Shown one piece after another: positions 9,401 to 16,211 of a stretch of DNA of 62,888 nt (positions are counted from its first letter, which is position 1; each line of letters starts with the position of its first letter). Made by a program: the position numbers and the translations under genes. The stretch comes from Rhizobium sp. Its GTDB lineage: Bacteria > Pseudomonadota > Alphaproteobacteria > Rhizobiales > Rhizobiaceae. The DNA is taken from positions 1-62,888 of the forward strand of contig DPXQ01000019.1 in the NCBI GenBank assembly GCA_003527225.1. Reading direction: 5' to 3'. The notes below the pieces were generated by a model. The model had not been told where the DNA came from and searched no databases. It was given only the letters and a program-made list of their open reading frames with translations.

Positions 9401-9849
9401 CACGGCGGTATGCCGAAGGCAAGCTCCAGCGCGCCGGTCATGATCGATGCCTCGATGGCAAACAGCATGAAGGTGAAAGAGGCGTAGATGAGCGAGGTGA
9501 TCGTCGAGCCGATGTAACCGAAGCCCGCGCCGCGCGTCAGCAGGTCGATATCGACGCCATGGCGGATCGCATAGCGGCTGATCGGCAGGCCGATCAGAAG
9601 CATCAGGATCGCGGCGGCGATGATGGCGAGACAAGCGTTTGTTGTGCCGTAGGACAGCGTGATCGTTCCGCCGATCGCTTCCAATGCCAAGAAGGAGATC
9701 GCCCCGATCGCAGTCTGTGAAATCCGACTGGATGAGAATTTCCGGGCGCTCTTGGCGGTAAAGCGCAGCGCATAGTCTTCCAACGTCTGGTTGGCGACCC
9801 AGCGGTTATATTCGCGCCGGACGGGAATGATACGTTGGCGTGCTGCCAT
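6460..9849 (-). CDS. Hybrid sensor histidine kinase with N-terminal NCS1-type transporter domain
   Basis: Single chain of 1129 residues. Residues about 20-490 look like an NCS1 (purine/cytosine/allantoin) permease with many membrane helices. Residues about 499-541 contain eight cysteines (CSIC, CP, CSLCC, CHDMC) and resemble a zinc-binding module. Two more membrane helices follow (about 565-630), then a helical linker, a HisKA domain with His685 in LSHELRTPLN, a HATPase domain (LVNLLSNAIKF, VADTGRGI, GLGLGLTI), and a receiver with Asp971 in LFLVDISMPGMSGW. The C-terminal 70 residues may contact the response regulator encoded next. It probably senses a nitrogen compound by binding or transporting it; the ligand is inferred only from its place between liv and urt. 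Confidence 0.88.
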   Translation of the reverse strand: MAARQRIIPVRREYNRWVANQTLEDYALRFTAKSARKFSSSRISQTAIGAISFLALEAIGGTITLSYGTTNACLAIIAAAILMLLIGLPISRYAIRHGVDIDLLTRGAGFGYIGSTITSLIYASFTFMLFAIEASIMTGALELAFGIPPWIGYIISAMVVIPLVTYGVRLISKFQLVTQPFWIVLNILPFLFIAFLDWEKFDLWRAFAGIGHSNADAGGAAPFNLVEFGAASAVILALMPQIGEQVDFLRFLPPEGGRKLRHRFAVFLAGSGWVVLGVPKLLAGSFLAVLTLSTGVPAREAADPAHMYLAAFGYMIPNETAAMLLMACFVVISQLKINVMNAYAGSLAWSNFFSRLTHSHPGRVVWLVFNVAIALLLMELGIYRLLEETLGIFSIIAMSWLCTISADLFVNKPLGLAPPGIEFKRAHLYDINPVGLGTLVLSGGVALAAHFGLFGSLMASLATYVTLVAFLISPLIAWGTGGKFYLARKPRQSWKTLSSITCSICEHPFEPEDMAWCPAYAAPICSLCCSLDSRCHDMCKPQAKLNAQIATVARSFLPEGIIVRLSTRLGRYAMTTAIAISLIGAILALIAHQVGTALPETAEVVNRTVLIVFFVFSVITGVASWFYVLAHDSRVVAEEESSRQNTLLLKEIAAHRKTDAALQSAKETAEAANRAKSRYVVGLSHELRTPLNAVLGYAQILERDETIPQPRQSAIKVIRRSADHLSGLIDGLLDISKIEAGRLQVYSNELNIQDFLDQIIDMFGPQAEAKGLTFEHQRSGNLPQYVRADEKRLRQILVNLLSNAIKFTDQGTVSFTVGYRSQVATFTVADTGRGIAEKELTRVFEPFQRGEADSIRPLPGLGLGLTITRLLTNTLGGEIGVTSERDKGSTFRVRLMLSAVDRPNTAPAAERKILSYTGPRRTVVVVDDNEDHRDLMREVLGPLDFVVLTANGGPDCLTLIEGVKPDLFLVDISMPGMSGWQLVERLREAGQTAPILMLSANIGDGSAVNGGGDAHNDTIAKPVNVKRLRDKLAMYLGLEWIYADDVQQPSKPKPAAKPASPGPAHIEDLMRLGEIGYVRGIEAKLTDLAGAEENLPFAEALRAHVQAFDMTGYMAFLKTYDTERAETSG

Positions 9850-10167
9850 GCCTAATTTCTAGCGCCCTGCTGAGATTGACGTAAGATTAGGCAGTTTTGA
9901 CGGGAATGAGGGGAATTGCAAGGGCAGGGATGATGCGGGCAGAGATTCATCCCCGATGTTGTTCGTGTAGCACCCGGATTTTATGGGGCGAGGGACGAGG
10001 GAGCGGTTTCCGTCCCGCCAGAATTGCCCGGTTCTCCTTCAGCGGCATGAATGCGGCGCCATCGATGCGATGATTGCTTTCGTTTCCATTTCTGCTAGAA
10101 TTTCAAACGGATGCGGGTTCCTGTGCCGTCCGCGCAGATCCGGCGCGTTCATGAAGGGGGATTGTAA
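9850..10167. other. Gene-free interval with divergent promoters
   Basis: 318 nt between the minus-strand kinase and a plus-strand small membrane-protein gene. No open frame here has convincing protein character, and I see no terminator or clear operator. It presumably holds the two divergent promoters. Confidence 0.5.
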
Positions 10168-10419
10168 ATGGCTGATACGAATGTTGGTGCAAGACCCGCC
10201 ACCTGGCGCGTTGTTCTCGCGTTCATACTCGATCTGTTGATGGCGTTTATCGTCATCGGCTTTCTTGTCGCATGGATGTTCGGCGGTCTTACCGAGGAGG
10301 GTTTCAATCTGACCGGTGGCCCGGCGTTCCTGCTGTTTGGCTTGATCATCGCCTATTTCGTGATTTTCAACCGCTTCCTGGGCGGAACGATCTGGAAACG
10401 CATTTTGCGCGCGAAATGA
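10168..10419 (+). CDS. Small RDD-like membrane protein
   Basis: 83 residues with two membrane helices (VVLAFILDLLMAFIVIGFLV and GPAFLLFGLIIAYFVIF) and a short loop between them (FGGLTEEGFNLTG). The first helix has an Arg-free Asp (FILDLL) and the C-terminus is basic (GGTIWKRILRAK), which recalls a minimal RDD domain. GAAGGGGG precedes the ATG. It stands alone between two minus-strand genes. The function is unknown. Confidence 0.75.
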   Translation: MADTNVGARPATWRVVLAFILDLLMAFIVIGFLVAWMFGGLTEEGFNLTGGPAFLLFGLIIAYFVIFNRFLGGTIWKRILRAK

Positions 10420-10468
10420 TCCGCGCGCCGCGTATGCAGACGCCGGCTCGTCGGCCGATGGCCCGATC

Positions 10469-10711
10469 TTAGCGCTGGCGGCTGATGCGGGTTTTCGGCG
10501 CCGCCTTGCGCCGCTTCTTGGCCGGTGCGGGCGCGACGTCCGCCTGCGATGCTTCCTGGAGCAGTCTCAATTCGCGGAGCGCCCGTGTCTTAGTTTCCCG
10601 GGCGGAGACCTCTGCGTCGAGGATCGCCCGGGCGGCGTCGTCGGTTATCTGGGCTTTGAGGTTTCTGGTTGGTTTTGCGGGTTTGAAAACTGCTTCGCTT
10701 GTGGCGGTCAT
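10469..10711 (-). CDS. Small basic, alanine-rich hypothetical protein
   Basis: About 80 residues: an alpha-helical middle (DDAARAILDAEVSARETKTR) and a Lys/Arg/Ala-rich tail (APAKKRRKAAPKTRISRQR) that could bind nucleic acid. I chose the ATG at 10711 because GAAGGAAG lies 6 nt upstream; a TTG two codons earlier would leave no spacing. Similar short proteins are common in Rhizobiales genomes (recollection) and have no assigned role. Confidence 0.65.
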   Translation of the reverse strand: MTATSEAVFKPAKPTRNLKAQITDDAARAILDAEVSARETKTRALRELRLLQEASQADVAPAPAKKRRKAAPKTRISRQR

Positions 10712-10831
10712 GGACAACTTCCTTCAGATCTGCGTTTCGTATCTTGCGGGTCGCTGGTCGCACAACGGCAGCATCACTCCCCGCGCCCGCGGCACGGCGC
10801 GTCTCAGGGAGGGCAACAGTGTCATGAGCAT

Positions 10832-10859
10832 AAAACAAAAGGCCGAGCTTTGCCCGGCC
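10832..10859 (-). terminator. Rho-independent terminator, minus strand
   Basis: On the minus strand GGCCGGGC (10859-10852) pairs with GCTCGGCC (10848-10841) around a 3-nt loop, one G-U pair included, and is followed by TTTTGTTTT. It lies about 245 nt beyond the luxR-type gene that ends at 11104, so it probably ends that transcript. Confidence 0.7.
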
Positions 10860-11103
10860 CTTCTCATTCCTGCATCTACGGTGCCGGTACATCCGCGGTC
10901 ACCGGTCGCAAGAACGTATTCCAATGCTTGCTTGGATCGTGGTCACGTAATGGCTACCGGCAAACTCAGTAGCATTAATGTAGGTCCTGAACCCGGAAAT
11001 ACAAGGTGCGTTGGAATATTACTTTGCCTTCCGGTTTGACGGCGACAACCTGGGACCAGACGTGAGCTGGCCGGAAAACTGGCGGCAGCGAGCCAGCGTT
11101 TCG
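10860..11103. other. Gene-poor interval
   Basis: With the terminator, the non-coding stretch runs from 10712 to 11103. Two short open frames (minus strand, ending at 10975; plus strand, about 10985-11120) have protein-like composition but no start with a ribosome site. I could not decide between a decayed gene and chance. Confidence 0.35.
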
Positions 11104-11730
11104 TCATTTTGTGGTTTGCGATGATCCCCTGTGGGCGCCAGGATGATCCTTGCCTGGACCCCCAAACGGAGAGGTTTCGGCACGGCCCGAAGCCTTGTCT
11201 CTTTCTTGCGACGCCCCGAAATCGAGGAACTCATCCATGAAAACCCCCAGAAGCTCCGTTCTGGTGCCAACACCGGCCTTGCGGAAGATGGCGCTCAACT
11301 GAGCCTTGATGGTCCCTTCCTTCGTCGCCCGCAGTTTGGCGATCTCGGAGATCTTCAGGCCGCGCAAGGACAGAAGGGCAATATCGCTCTCAGCCTTCGA
11401 CAATCCCCAGGCCGCAAATTGCCTTAGCAGAATATCGTCGAAATGCCCGCGAAGCGACTGCAACTCATAGGCCTGTTCCGTCCCGGCACTCCGCAGCCTG
11501 CGCATCTGGCGGTGCGACAGGACATAGCCCAGCCAAAGGAGACCCACGGCAAAGCATTCGACAACCAGATGGAGCAATTGCGGCCAGGTCGGTGGAGGGG
11601 CGCTAATGAGATCACGGTGCAGTTCATAGATGATGTCGATACCGAACAACAACGCGCACAGAAACTGGATCAGGGCAATCAGCCCCAGCATACGGGCCGC
11701 GGGCCAGGCAGAGGGGTTGAATGGCCTCAT
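11104..11730 (-). CDS. Membrane-anchored LuxR-type regulator
   Basis: 208 residues. Two N-terminal membrane helices (MLGLIALIQFLCALLFGIDI and LLHLVVECFAVGLLWLGYVL) tether a cytoplasmic LuxR-type HTH: GLSKAESDIALLSLRGLKIS followed by EIAKLRATKEGTIKAQLSAI. There is no receiver domain, so control may come through the membrane helices. The last 40 residues are Gly/Pro/Ser-rich and probably disordered. It is transcribed away from a diheme cytochrome c gene across a 279-nt gap that holds two copies of a 12-bp repeat, so the cytochrome is its likely target. Confidence 0.8.
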   Translation of the reverse strand: MRPFNPSAWPAARMLGLIALIQFLCALLFGIDIIYELHRDLISAPPPTWPQLLHLVVECFAVGLLWLGYVLSHRQMRRLRSAGTEQAYELQSLRGHFDDILLRQFAAWGLSKAESDIALLSLRGLKISEIAKLRATKEGTIKAQLSAIFRKAGVGTRTELLGVFMDEFLDFGASQERDKASGRAETSPFGGPGKDHPGAHRGSSQTTK

Positions 11731-11771
11731 TTGTCTTGGGTCGACAGCATGAGAGAACGACCCCTTTTGCG

Positions 11772-11783
11772 TGTTTTGCGGAT
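11772..11783 (+). promoter_or_regulatory. Direct repeat copy 1 (candidate operator)
   Basis: TGTTTTGCGGAT, identical to 11909-11920 and in the same orientation. It lies 42 nt upstream of the luxR-type gene start. A binding role is inferred from position only. Confidence 0.4.
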
Positions 11784-11908
11784 GAACATTCGATCAGAAG
11801 CTTTATAACTTGAGTGATATTTATGTAAACCAAAGTCTAAAGGGCCTTCCCGCAGCAACGCAAGTCCGATGACGGCCATTGCCGTGCAATCATGGCGCGT
11901 GTTTACTT

Positions 11909-11920
11909 TGTTTTGCGGAT
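11909..11920 (+). promoter_or_regulatory. Direct repeat copy 2 (candidate operator)
   Basis: TGTTTTGCGGAT, second copy, 90 nt upstream of the cytochrome start. A shorter match (TTTTGCGG) lies at about 13046-13053, upstream of urtA. Confidence 0.4.
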
Positions 11921-12009
11921 TCCCACCACTTCGGGTGCCGCATAGGGGGGCCGGTGGCATGACGCCTTCGATACAGGTGCTTGTCCACCGAATGGGGGAG
12001 GAATGAATC

Positions 12010-12819
12010 ATGCAGAGAGTTGCTTTTACTTTTGCGGCAGCGCTGGCTCTTGCCTTGCCAGGGGCAAGTTTGGCCGACGAACACGAAAACCGGGACTACG
12101 ATCATAAGCCTGAGGCGCAGGACTTCATCCATGGCGCGCCCGAAAAGCCGTCCGAACCCTGGACACTGGCCGCAGGCGGACGAATCTACGACAACTGGTG
12201 GGACGCGCTAGACCGTGAAAAGCCGGAAAGCACCAATCCCGCCTTTCCGGTTTCCGTGAACAAGGAGCAATCCGGCTCGGGCACCTGGCGCTGCAAGGCG
12301 TGTCACGGCTGGGACTATCTGGGCAAAGACGGCATCTATTCCAAGGGTAGCAATTTCACCGGCATCAAGGGCATCAATGGTGCGATCGGCAAACCGGTGG
12401 AAGAAATCGCAAAGATCCTGCGCGATGCCAATCATCCCTACACGACCGAGATGATCACCGATGAGGAGATGCAGCGTGTCGCGGCATTTGTCAGTCGTGG
12501 ACAGGTCGATATGCGGTCCTTCATCGACTACGAGACCAGGACTGTGAATGCGGGGGACAAGGAACTGGGACGCGGAATCTTCCAGACAACCTGCGCAGCT
12601 TGCCACGGATTCGACGGACGTCTGATCGACTGGGGTGAGGATGGTGCCCACAATTACGTCGGTACCGAAGCGGCCGAATTGCCCGACGAAGTGATGCACA
12701 AGATTCTAAGCGCCCATACCGGGGTGCAGATGATCAACCTGCGGGCTTTCCCGCTATCGTATGCGATCGATGTCCTGGCCTATGCAGCGACGTTGCCGCT
12801 TGAGCCGCCAACAGAGTAA
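12010..12819 (+). CDS. Exported diheme c-type cytochrome
   Basis: 269 residues with a signal peptide (cleavage near ASLADEHE) and two haem-binding motifs, CKACH at about residue 95 and CAACH at about residue 197, each in a separate domain. It would act in the periplasm as an electron carrier or as the haem subunit of an unknown dehydrogenase; no catalytic partner is encoded nearby. A GGGGGAGGA site precedes the ATG. It is divergent from the membrane-bound LuxR-type regulator. The two-domain layout recalls thiosulfate-dehydrogenase-like cytochromes, but I do not claim that activity. Confidence 0.82.
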   Translation: MQRVAFTFAAALALALPGASLADEHENRDYDHKPEAQDFIHGAPEKPSEPWTLAAGGRIYDNWWDALDREKPESTNPAFPVSVNKEQSGSGTWRCKACHGWDYLGKDGIYSKGSNFTGIKGINGAIGKPVEEIAKILRDANHPYTTEMITDEEMQRVAAFVSRGQVDMRSFIDYETRTVNAGDKELGRGIFQTTCAACHGFDGRLIDWGEDGAHNYVGTEAAELPDEVMHKILSAHTGVQMINLRAFPLSYAIDVLAYAATLPLEPPTE

Positions 12820-12947
12820 GGACAGGCAACAGCGATCATGGGGCTGCGGGTCTATCCGCGGTCCCGGTTCAAATTCCATCAGGAAAAGCGGCCCGACCAT
12901 GCAAGGCTGCCACGAATCGGCCGGACTTCATCCGGTTGCCCTGCGCG

Positions 12948-12966
12948 CCAGACTTCCGCTGTCTGG
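12948..12966. promoter_or_regulatory. Inverted repeat upstream of urtA
   Basis: CCAGAC (12948-12953) and GTCTGG (12961-12966) form a dyad with a 7-nt spacer, 170 nt before urtA. It could be an operator or a weak hairpin. Confidence 0.3.
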
Positions 12967-13025
12967 TTTGCACGTTCCCTCAGACTGGGCGACAGTCATA
13001 TCCCCCCGCACTTCTCCCCCATCCC

Positions 13026-13041
13026 TACGTCATATGACGTA
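13026..13041. promoter_or_regulatory. 16-bp perfect palindrome upstream of urtA
   Basis: TACGTCATATGACGTA is perfectly self-complementary. It lies 97 nt before the urtA start in a 318-nt gap that otherwise holds no gene. Its position fits an operator for a dimeric regulator of the urea importer; the regulator is unknown. Confidence 0.5.
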
Positions 13042-13137
13042 TACGGTTTTGCGGCGCAGCGTCGGATAGTCCCTCCCAGCAACGGTTAAAGTTTCCTTTA
13101 CCCACCGATTGCGGAGATCAAAGAGGGGATCAATCAG

Positions 13138-14430
13138 ATGAAACTCAAGGCACATCTAACCGGCGCGCTTCTGGGCGCCATGCTGTCGACGACGGCATTC
13201 AATGGCGCATTCGCAGCCGACGACACAATCAAGATCGGCATCCTGCATTCACTCTCCGGCACCATGGCAATTTCGGAAACCACTCTGAAAGACGCCATGC
13301 TGATGCTCATCGACGAGCAGAACAAGAAGGGTGGCGTTCTCGGCAAGAAGCTTGAGGCCGTCGTCGTCGATCCTGCCTCCGACTGGCCGCTGTTTGCCGA
13401 AAAGGCGCGCGAGTTGATCGAGAAGGACAAGGTTTCGGCCGTCTTCGGCTGCTGGACTTCCGTTTCGCGCAAGTCGGTCCTGCCCGTGTTCGAGGAGCTC
13501 GACAACATCCTCTTCTATCCGGTCCAGTACGAGGGCGAGGAAAGCCAGCGCAACGTTTTCTACACCGGTGCTGCGCCGAACCAGCAGGCGATCCCCGCCG
13601 TCGACTACCTGATGGAGAATGAAGGCGTCGAGCGCTGGGTTCTTGCCGGCACCGACTATGTCTATCCACGCACGACCAACAAGATCCTCGAGGCCTATCT
13701 CAAGGCCAAGGGTGTGGCCGCCGAAGATATCATGATCAACTACACGCCCTTCGGTCATTCCGACTGGCAGACGATCGTCTCCGACATCAAGAAGTTCGGT
13801 TCGGCTGGCAAGAAGACTGCCGTCGTCTCGACCATCAACGGTGACGCCAATGTTCCCTTCTACAAGGAACTGGGGAACCAGGGCGTCAAGGCGGAAGACA
13901 TTCCGGTTGTCGCCTTCTCTGTCGGGGAAGAAGAACTCGCCGGCATCGACACCAAGCCGCTGGTCGGCCATCTCGCAGCCTGGAATTATTTCCAGTCCGT
14001 CGACAACGAGGCAAATGCCGAGTTCATCAAGACCTGGAAGGCCTATACCAAGAACGACAAGCGCGTCACCAATGACCCGATGGAAGCCCACTATATCGGT
14101 TTCAACATGTGGGTGAAGGCCGTCGAGGCCGCCGGCACAACCGATCCGGACAAGGTGATCGACGCCATGGTCGGCGTGTCGGTTCCGAACCTTTCGGGCG
14201 GCTATTCGGCCATGCTTCCCAACCACCACATCACCAAGCCGGTGCTGATCGGCGAAATCCAGGACGATGGCCAGTTCGACATCGTCTACGAGACCCCGGG
14301 CCTCGTTCCTGGCGACGAATGGTCGGATTATCTCGCCGACTCCAAGGATCTGATCTCCGATTGGCGCATGCCGATGAACTGCGGCAATTTCAACGTCGCC
14401 GCCGGTAAGTGCGGCGGCAAGGGCTCCTGA
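13138..14430 (+). CDS. urtA: Urea ABC transporter substrate-binding protein UrtA
   Basis: Periplasmic urea-binding protein, 430 residues, longer than Liv-type binding proteins as expected for UrtA. Signal peptide about residues 1-27 (AFNGAFAADD). Conserved UrtA stretches include IKIGILHSLSGTMAISE, VFGCWTSVSRKSVLPV, LFYPVQYEGEESQRNVFY and AWNYFQSVDN. A GAGGGG site precedes the ATG. It is the first gene of urtABCDE and is followed by hairpins that may reduce readthrough to urtB. Confidence 0.96.
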   Translation: MKLKAHLTGALLGAMLSTTAFNGAFAADDTIKIGILHSLSGTMAISETTLKDAMLMLIDEQNKKGGVLGKKLEAVVVDPASDWPLFAEKARELIEKDKVSAVFGCWTSVSRKSVLPVFEELDNILFYPVQYEGEESQRNVFYTGAAPNQQAIPAVDYLMENEGVERWVLAGTDYVYPRTTNKILEAYLKAKGVAAEDIMINYTPFGHSDWQTIVSDIKKFGSAGKKTAVVSTINGDANVPFYKELGNQGVKAEDIPVVAFSVGEEELAGIDTKPLVGHLAAWNYFQSVDNEANAEFIKTWKAYTKNDKRVTNDPMEAHYIGFNMWVKAVEAAGTTDPDKVIDAMVGVSVPNLSGGYSAMLPNHHITKPVLIGEIQDDGQFDIVYETPGLVPGDEWSDYLADSKDLISDWRMPMNCGNFNVAAGKCGGKGS

Positions 14431-14450
14431 TCCTCGCACTGCCAACAAAA

Positions 14451-14503
14451 AGGGGCAGGGGGTGCCCTTCACCTGCCCCTCTCCCCGCCCGGCGGGGAGA
14501 GGG
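14451..14503 (+). repeat. Two consecutive GC-rich hairpins between urtA and urtB
   Basis: AGGGGCAGG (14451-14459) pairs with CCTGCCCCT (14472-14480), and CCCTCTCCCCGCC (14477-14489) pairs with GGCGGGGAGAGGG (14491-14503). The two stems share bases, so they exclude each other. There is no U-tract. The second resembles palindromic intergenic elements common in Rhizobiaceae (recollection) and could protect urtA mRNA or attenuate the distal genes. Confidence 0.6.
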
Positions 14504-14594
14504 AACTTGAGTGTCGCCGCGAGTCCTCGTCACCCCGCGCGAGCTTGTCGGAGAACGGGGCGAAGGCGCCGCCAGGCGGATTGGGTGCGAAGTG

Positions 14595-16211
14595 ATGACG
14601 ATGAAGTTCTTGCTGAAAACACTGCTCTTCTGCCTGATCTTTTCAATGGGCACGCCATCCTATGCCCAGGAGAGCGATCCGAAGGCGCTTATCCGGGCGC
14701 TGGGCACGGCCAGTTTTTCCGAGGCTGAAACGATCATCGGAGATATTGCCAGGACCGGCGACCCGAAGGTAGTGCCGGCGCTGGAAGCCCTGGGCGAGGG
14801 TGATCTCTATATCCGCAAGTCCGATGGTGAAGTGTTCATCACCAGGAAGGCTGGCTCCAATCTCGCACTGATCGACCCGCTTTCGGGCGAGACGGTTGGC
14901 GAGGAGGCGAAGGGCGCCGTTTCCAAGATCAAGGTCAACAATAGCCTCAGGCGCGCCATCCGCTCGGCGCAAGGGGGGCTGACGCTGATGAGCCCGGACC
15001 GGGCGGTCAGGCTGCAAGCCGCCGATTCCGTGCTGAAGTCGCCGAGCGCGGACAATCTCGAACTGCTGGAAACAGCCCTTGCGGCAGAAAAGGACGTCGA
15101 GGTGCGGAAGCTGCTGGAGCAGGCACGCGCCGTGTCGATCATGGGATCGGATCGGGCGATCGAGGAAAAGCGCGATGCGATCGCCGGGATCGAGGGAATC
15201 GGCGGGCGCGACGCGATCGGCATCCTCATGTCGGCTGCCGCCTCCGCTGATGGGGCGCTCAAACCCGATATCGACAAGGCGATCGGCCGCATCGAGGACA
15301 AGCTTGCGCTCTGGGATGCGGCACAGAACGTGACCTACGGTATTTCGCTCGGCTCTGTGTTGTTGCTGGCCGCTATCGGCCTTGCGATCACCTTCGGCGT
15401 CATGGGCATCATTAACATGGCGCATGGCGAAATGGTAATGCTCGGGGCCTATTCGACCTTCATGGTGCAGGAGGTGATCCGTGCCAACTACCCGGCGCTG
15501 TTCGACTGGTCATTGACGATCGCGCTGCCGGTCGCTCTTCTCGTTACCGGGGCCATCGGTTTGGTGATCGAGCGAGGGGTCATCCGCTTTCTCTATGGCC
15601 GGCCGCTCGAAACCCTGCTCGCCACCTGGGGTATCTCGCTGATCCTGCAGCAGGCGGTGCGCACCATTTTCGGCCCGACGAACCAGGAAGTCGGCAATCC
15701 GTCGTGGATGTCCGGATCCTTCGGACTCGGCGGTCTGGCAATCACCTGGAACCGGCTCTGGATCCTTGCCTTTTCGCTCTCGGTGTTCTTCGCGCTGCTG
15801 ATCTTCATGAAGCGCTCGGCTTTCGGCCTGCAGATGCGTGCCGTTACCCAGAACCGGCGCATGGCGTCCTCCATGGGTATCCGTACGCCATGGGTCGATG
15901 CATTCACCTTCGCGCTCGGTTCCGGCATCGCCGGCATGGCGGGCGTGGCCCTCTCCCAGATCGACAATGTCTCGCCCAATCTCGGCCAGAGCTACATCAT
16001 CGACAGTTTCATGGTCGTGGTGTTCGGCGGTGTCGGCAATCTCTGGGGCACGCTGGTGGGTGCGTTCTCGCTCGGCATCGCCAACAAGTTCCTTGAGCCC
16101 TATGCGGGCGCCGTGCTCGGCAAGATCCTGGTGCTGGTCCTCATCATCCTTTTCATCCAGAAGCGGCCGCGCGGTCTCTTCGCACTCAAGGGAAGGGCGG
16201 TGGAAGCATGA
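14595..16211 (+). CDS. urtB: Urea ABC transporter permease UrtB
   Basis: Inner-membrane permease of the urea importer, about 538 residues. A signal sequence (MKFLLKTLLFCLIFSMG) leads a periplasmic helical domain of about 220 residues typical of UrtB. The LivH-like membrane core starts near YGISLGSVLLLAAIGLAITF and contains FGVMGIINMAHGEMVMLGAY. I chose the ATG at 14595; an ATG at 14601 is equally possible, and upstream in-frame codons lie in the repeat region. Its TGA overlaps the urtC start. Confidence 0.94.
   Translation: MTMKFLLKTLLFCLIFSMGTPSYAQESDPKALIRALGTASFSEAETIIGDIARTGDPKVVPALEALGEGDLYIRKSDGEVFITRKAGSNLALIDPLSGETVGEEAKGAVSKIKVNNSLRRAIRSAQGGLTLMSPDRAVRLQAADSVLKSPSADNLELLETALAAEKDVEVRKLLEQARAVSIMGSDRAIEEKRDAIAGIEGIGGRDAIGILMSAAASADGALKPDIDKAIGRIEDKLALWDAAQNVTYGISLGSVLLLAAIGLAITFGVMGIINMAHGEMVMLGAYSTFMVQEVIRANYPALFDWSLTIALPVALLVTGAIGLVIERGVIRFLYGRPLETLLATWGISLILQQAVRTIFGPTNQEVGNPSWMSGSFGLGGLAITWNRLWILAFSLSVFFALLIFMKRSAFGLQMRAVTQNRRMASSMGIRTPWVDAFTFALGSGIAGMAGVALSQIDNVSPNLGQSYIIDSFMVVVFGGVGNLWGTLVGAFSLGIANKFLEPYAGAVLGKILVLVLIILFIQKRPRGLFALKGRAVEA

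Noticed and set aside
9983..10240. Open frame in the gap before the small RDD-like gene
   Set aside because: Composition is not protein-like, there is no good ribosome site, and it overlaps the well-supported start at 10168 in another frame.
10968..11120. Short protein-like stretches on both strands near the end of the luxR-type gene
   Set aside because: The minus-strand one is in frame after the luxR-type stop (VVAVKPEGKVIFQRTLYF) and the plus-strand one reads EYYFAFRFDGDNLGP, but neither has a start with a ribosome site, and both cannot be real.
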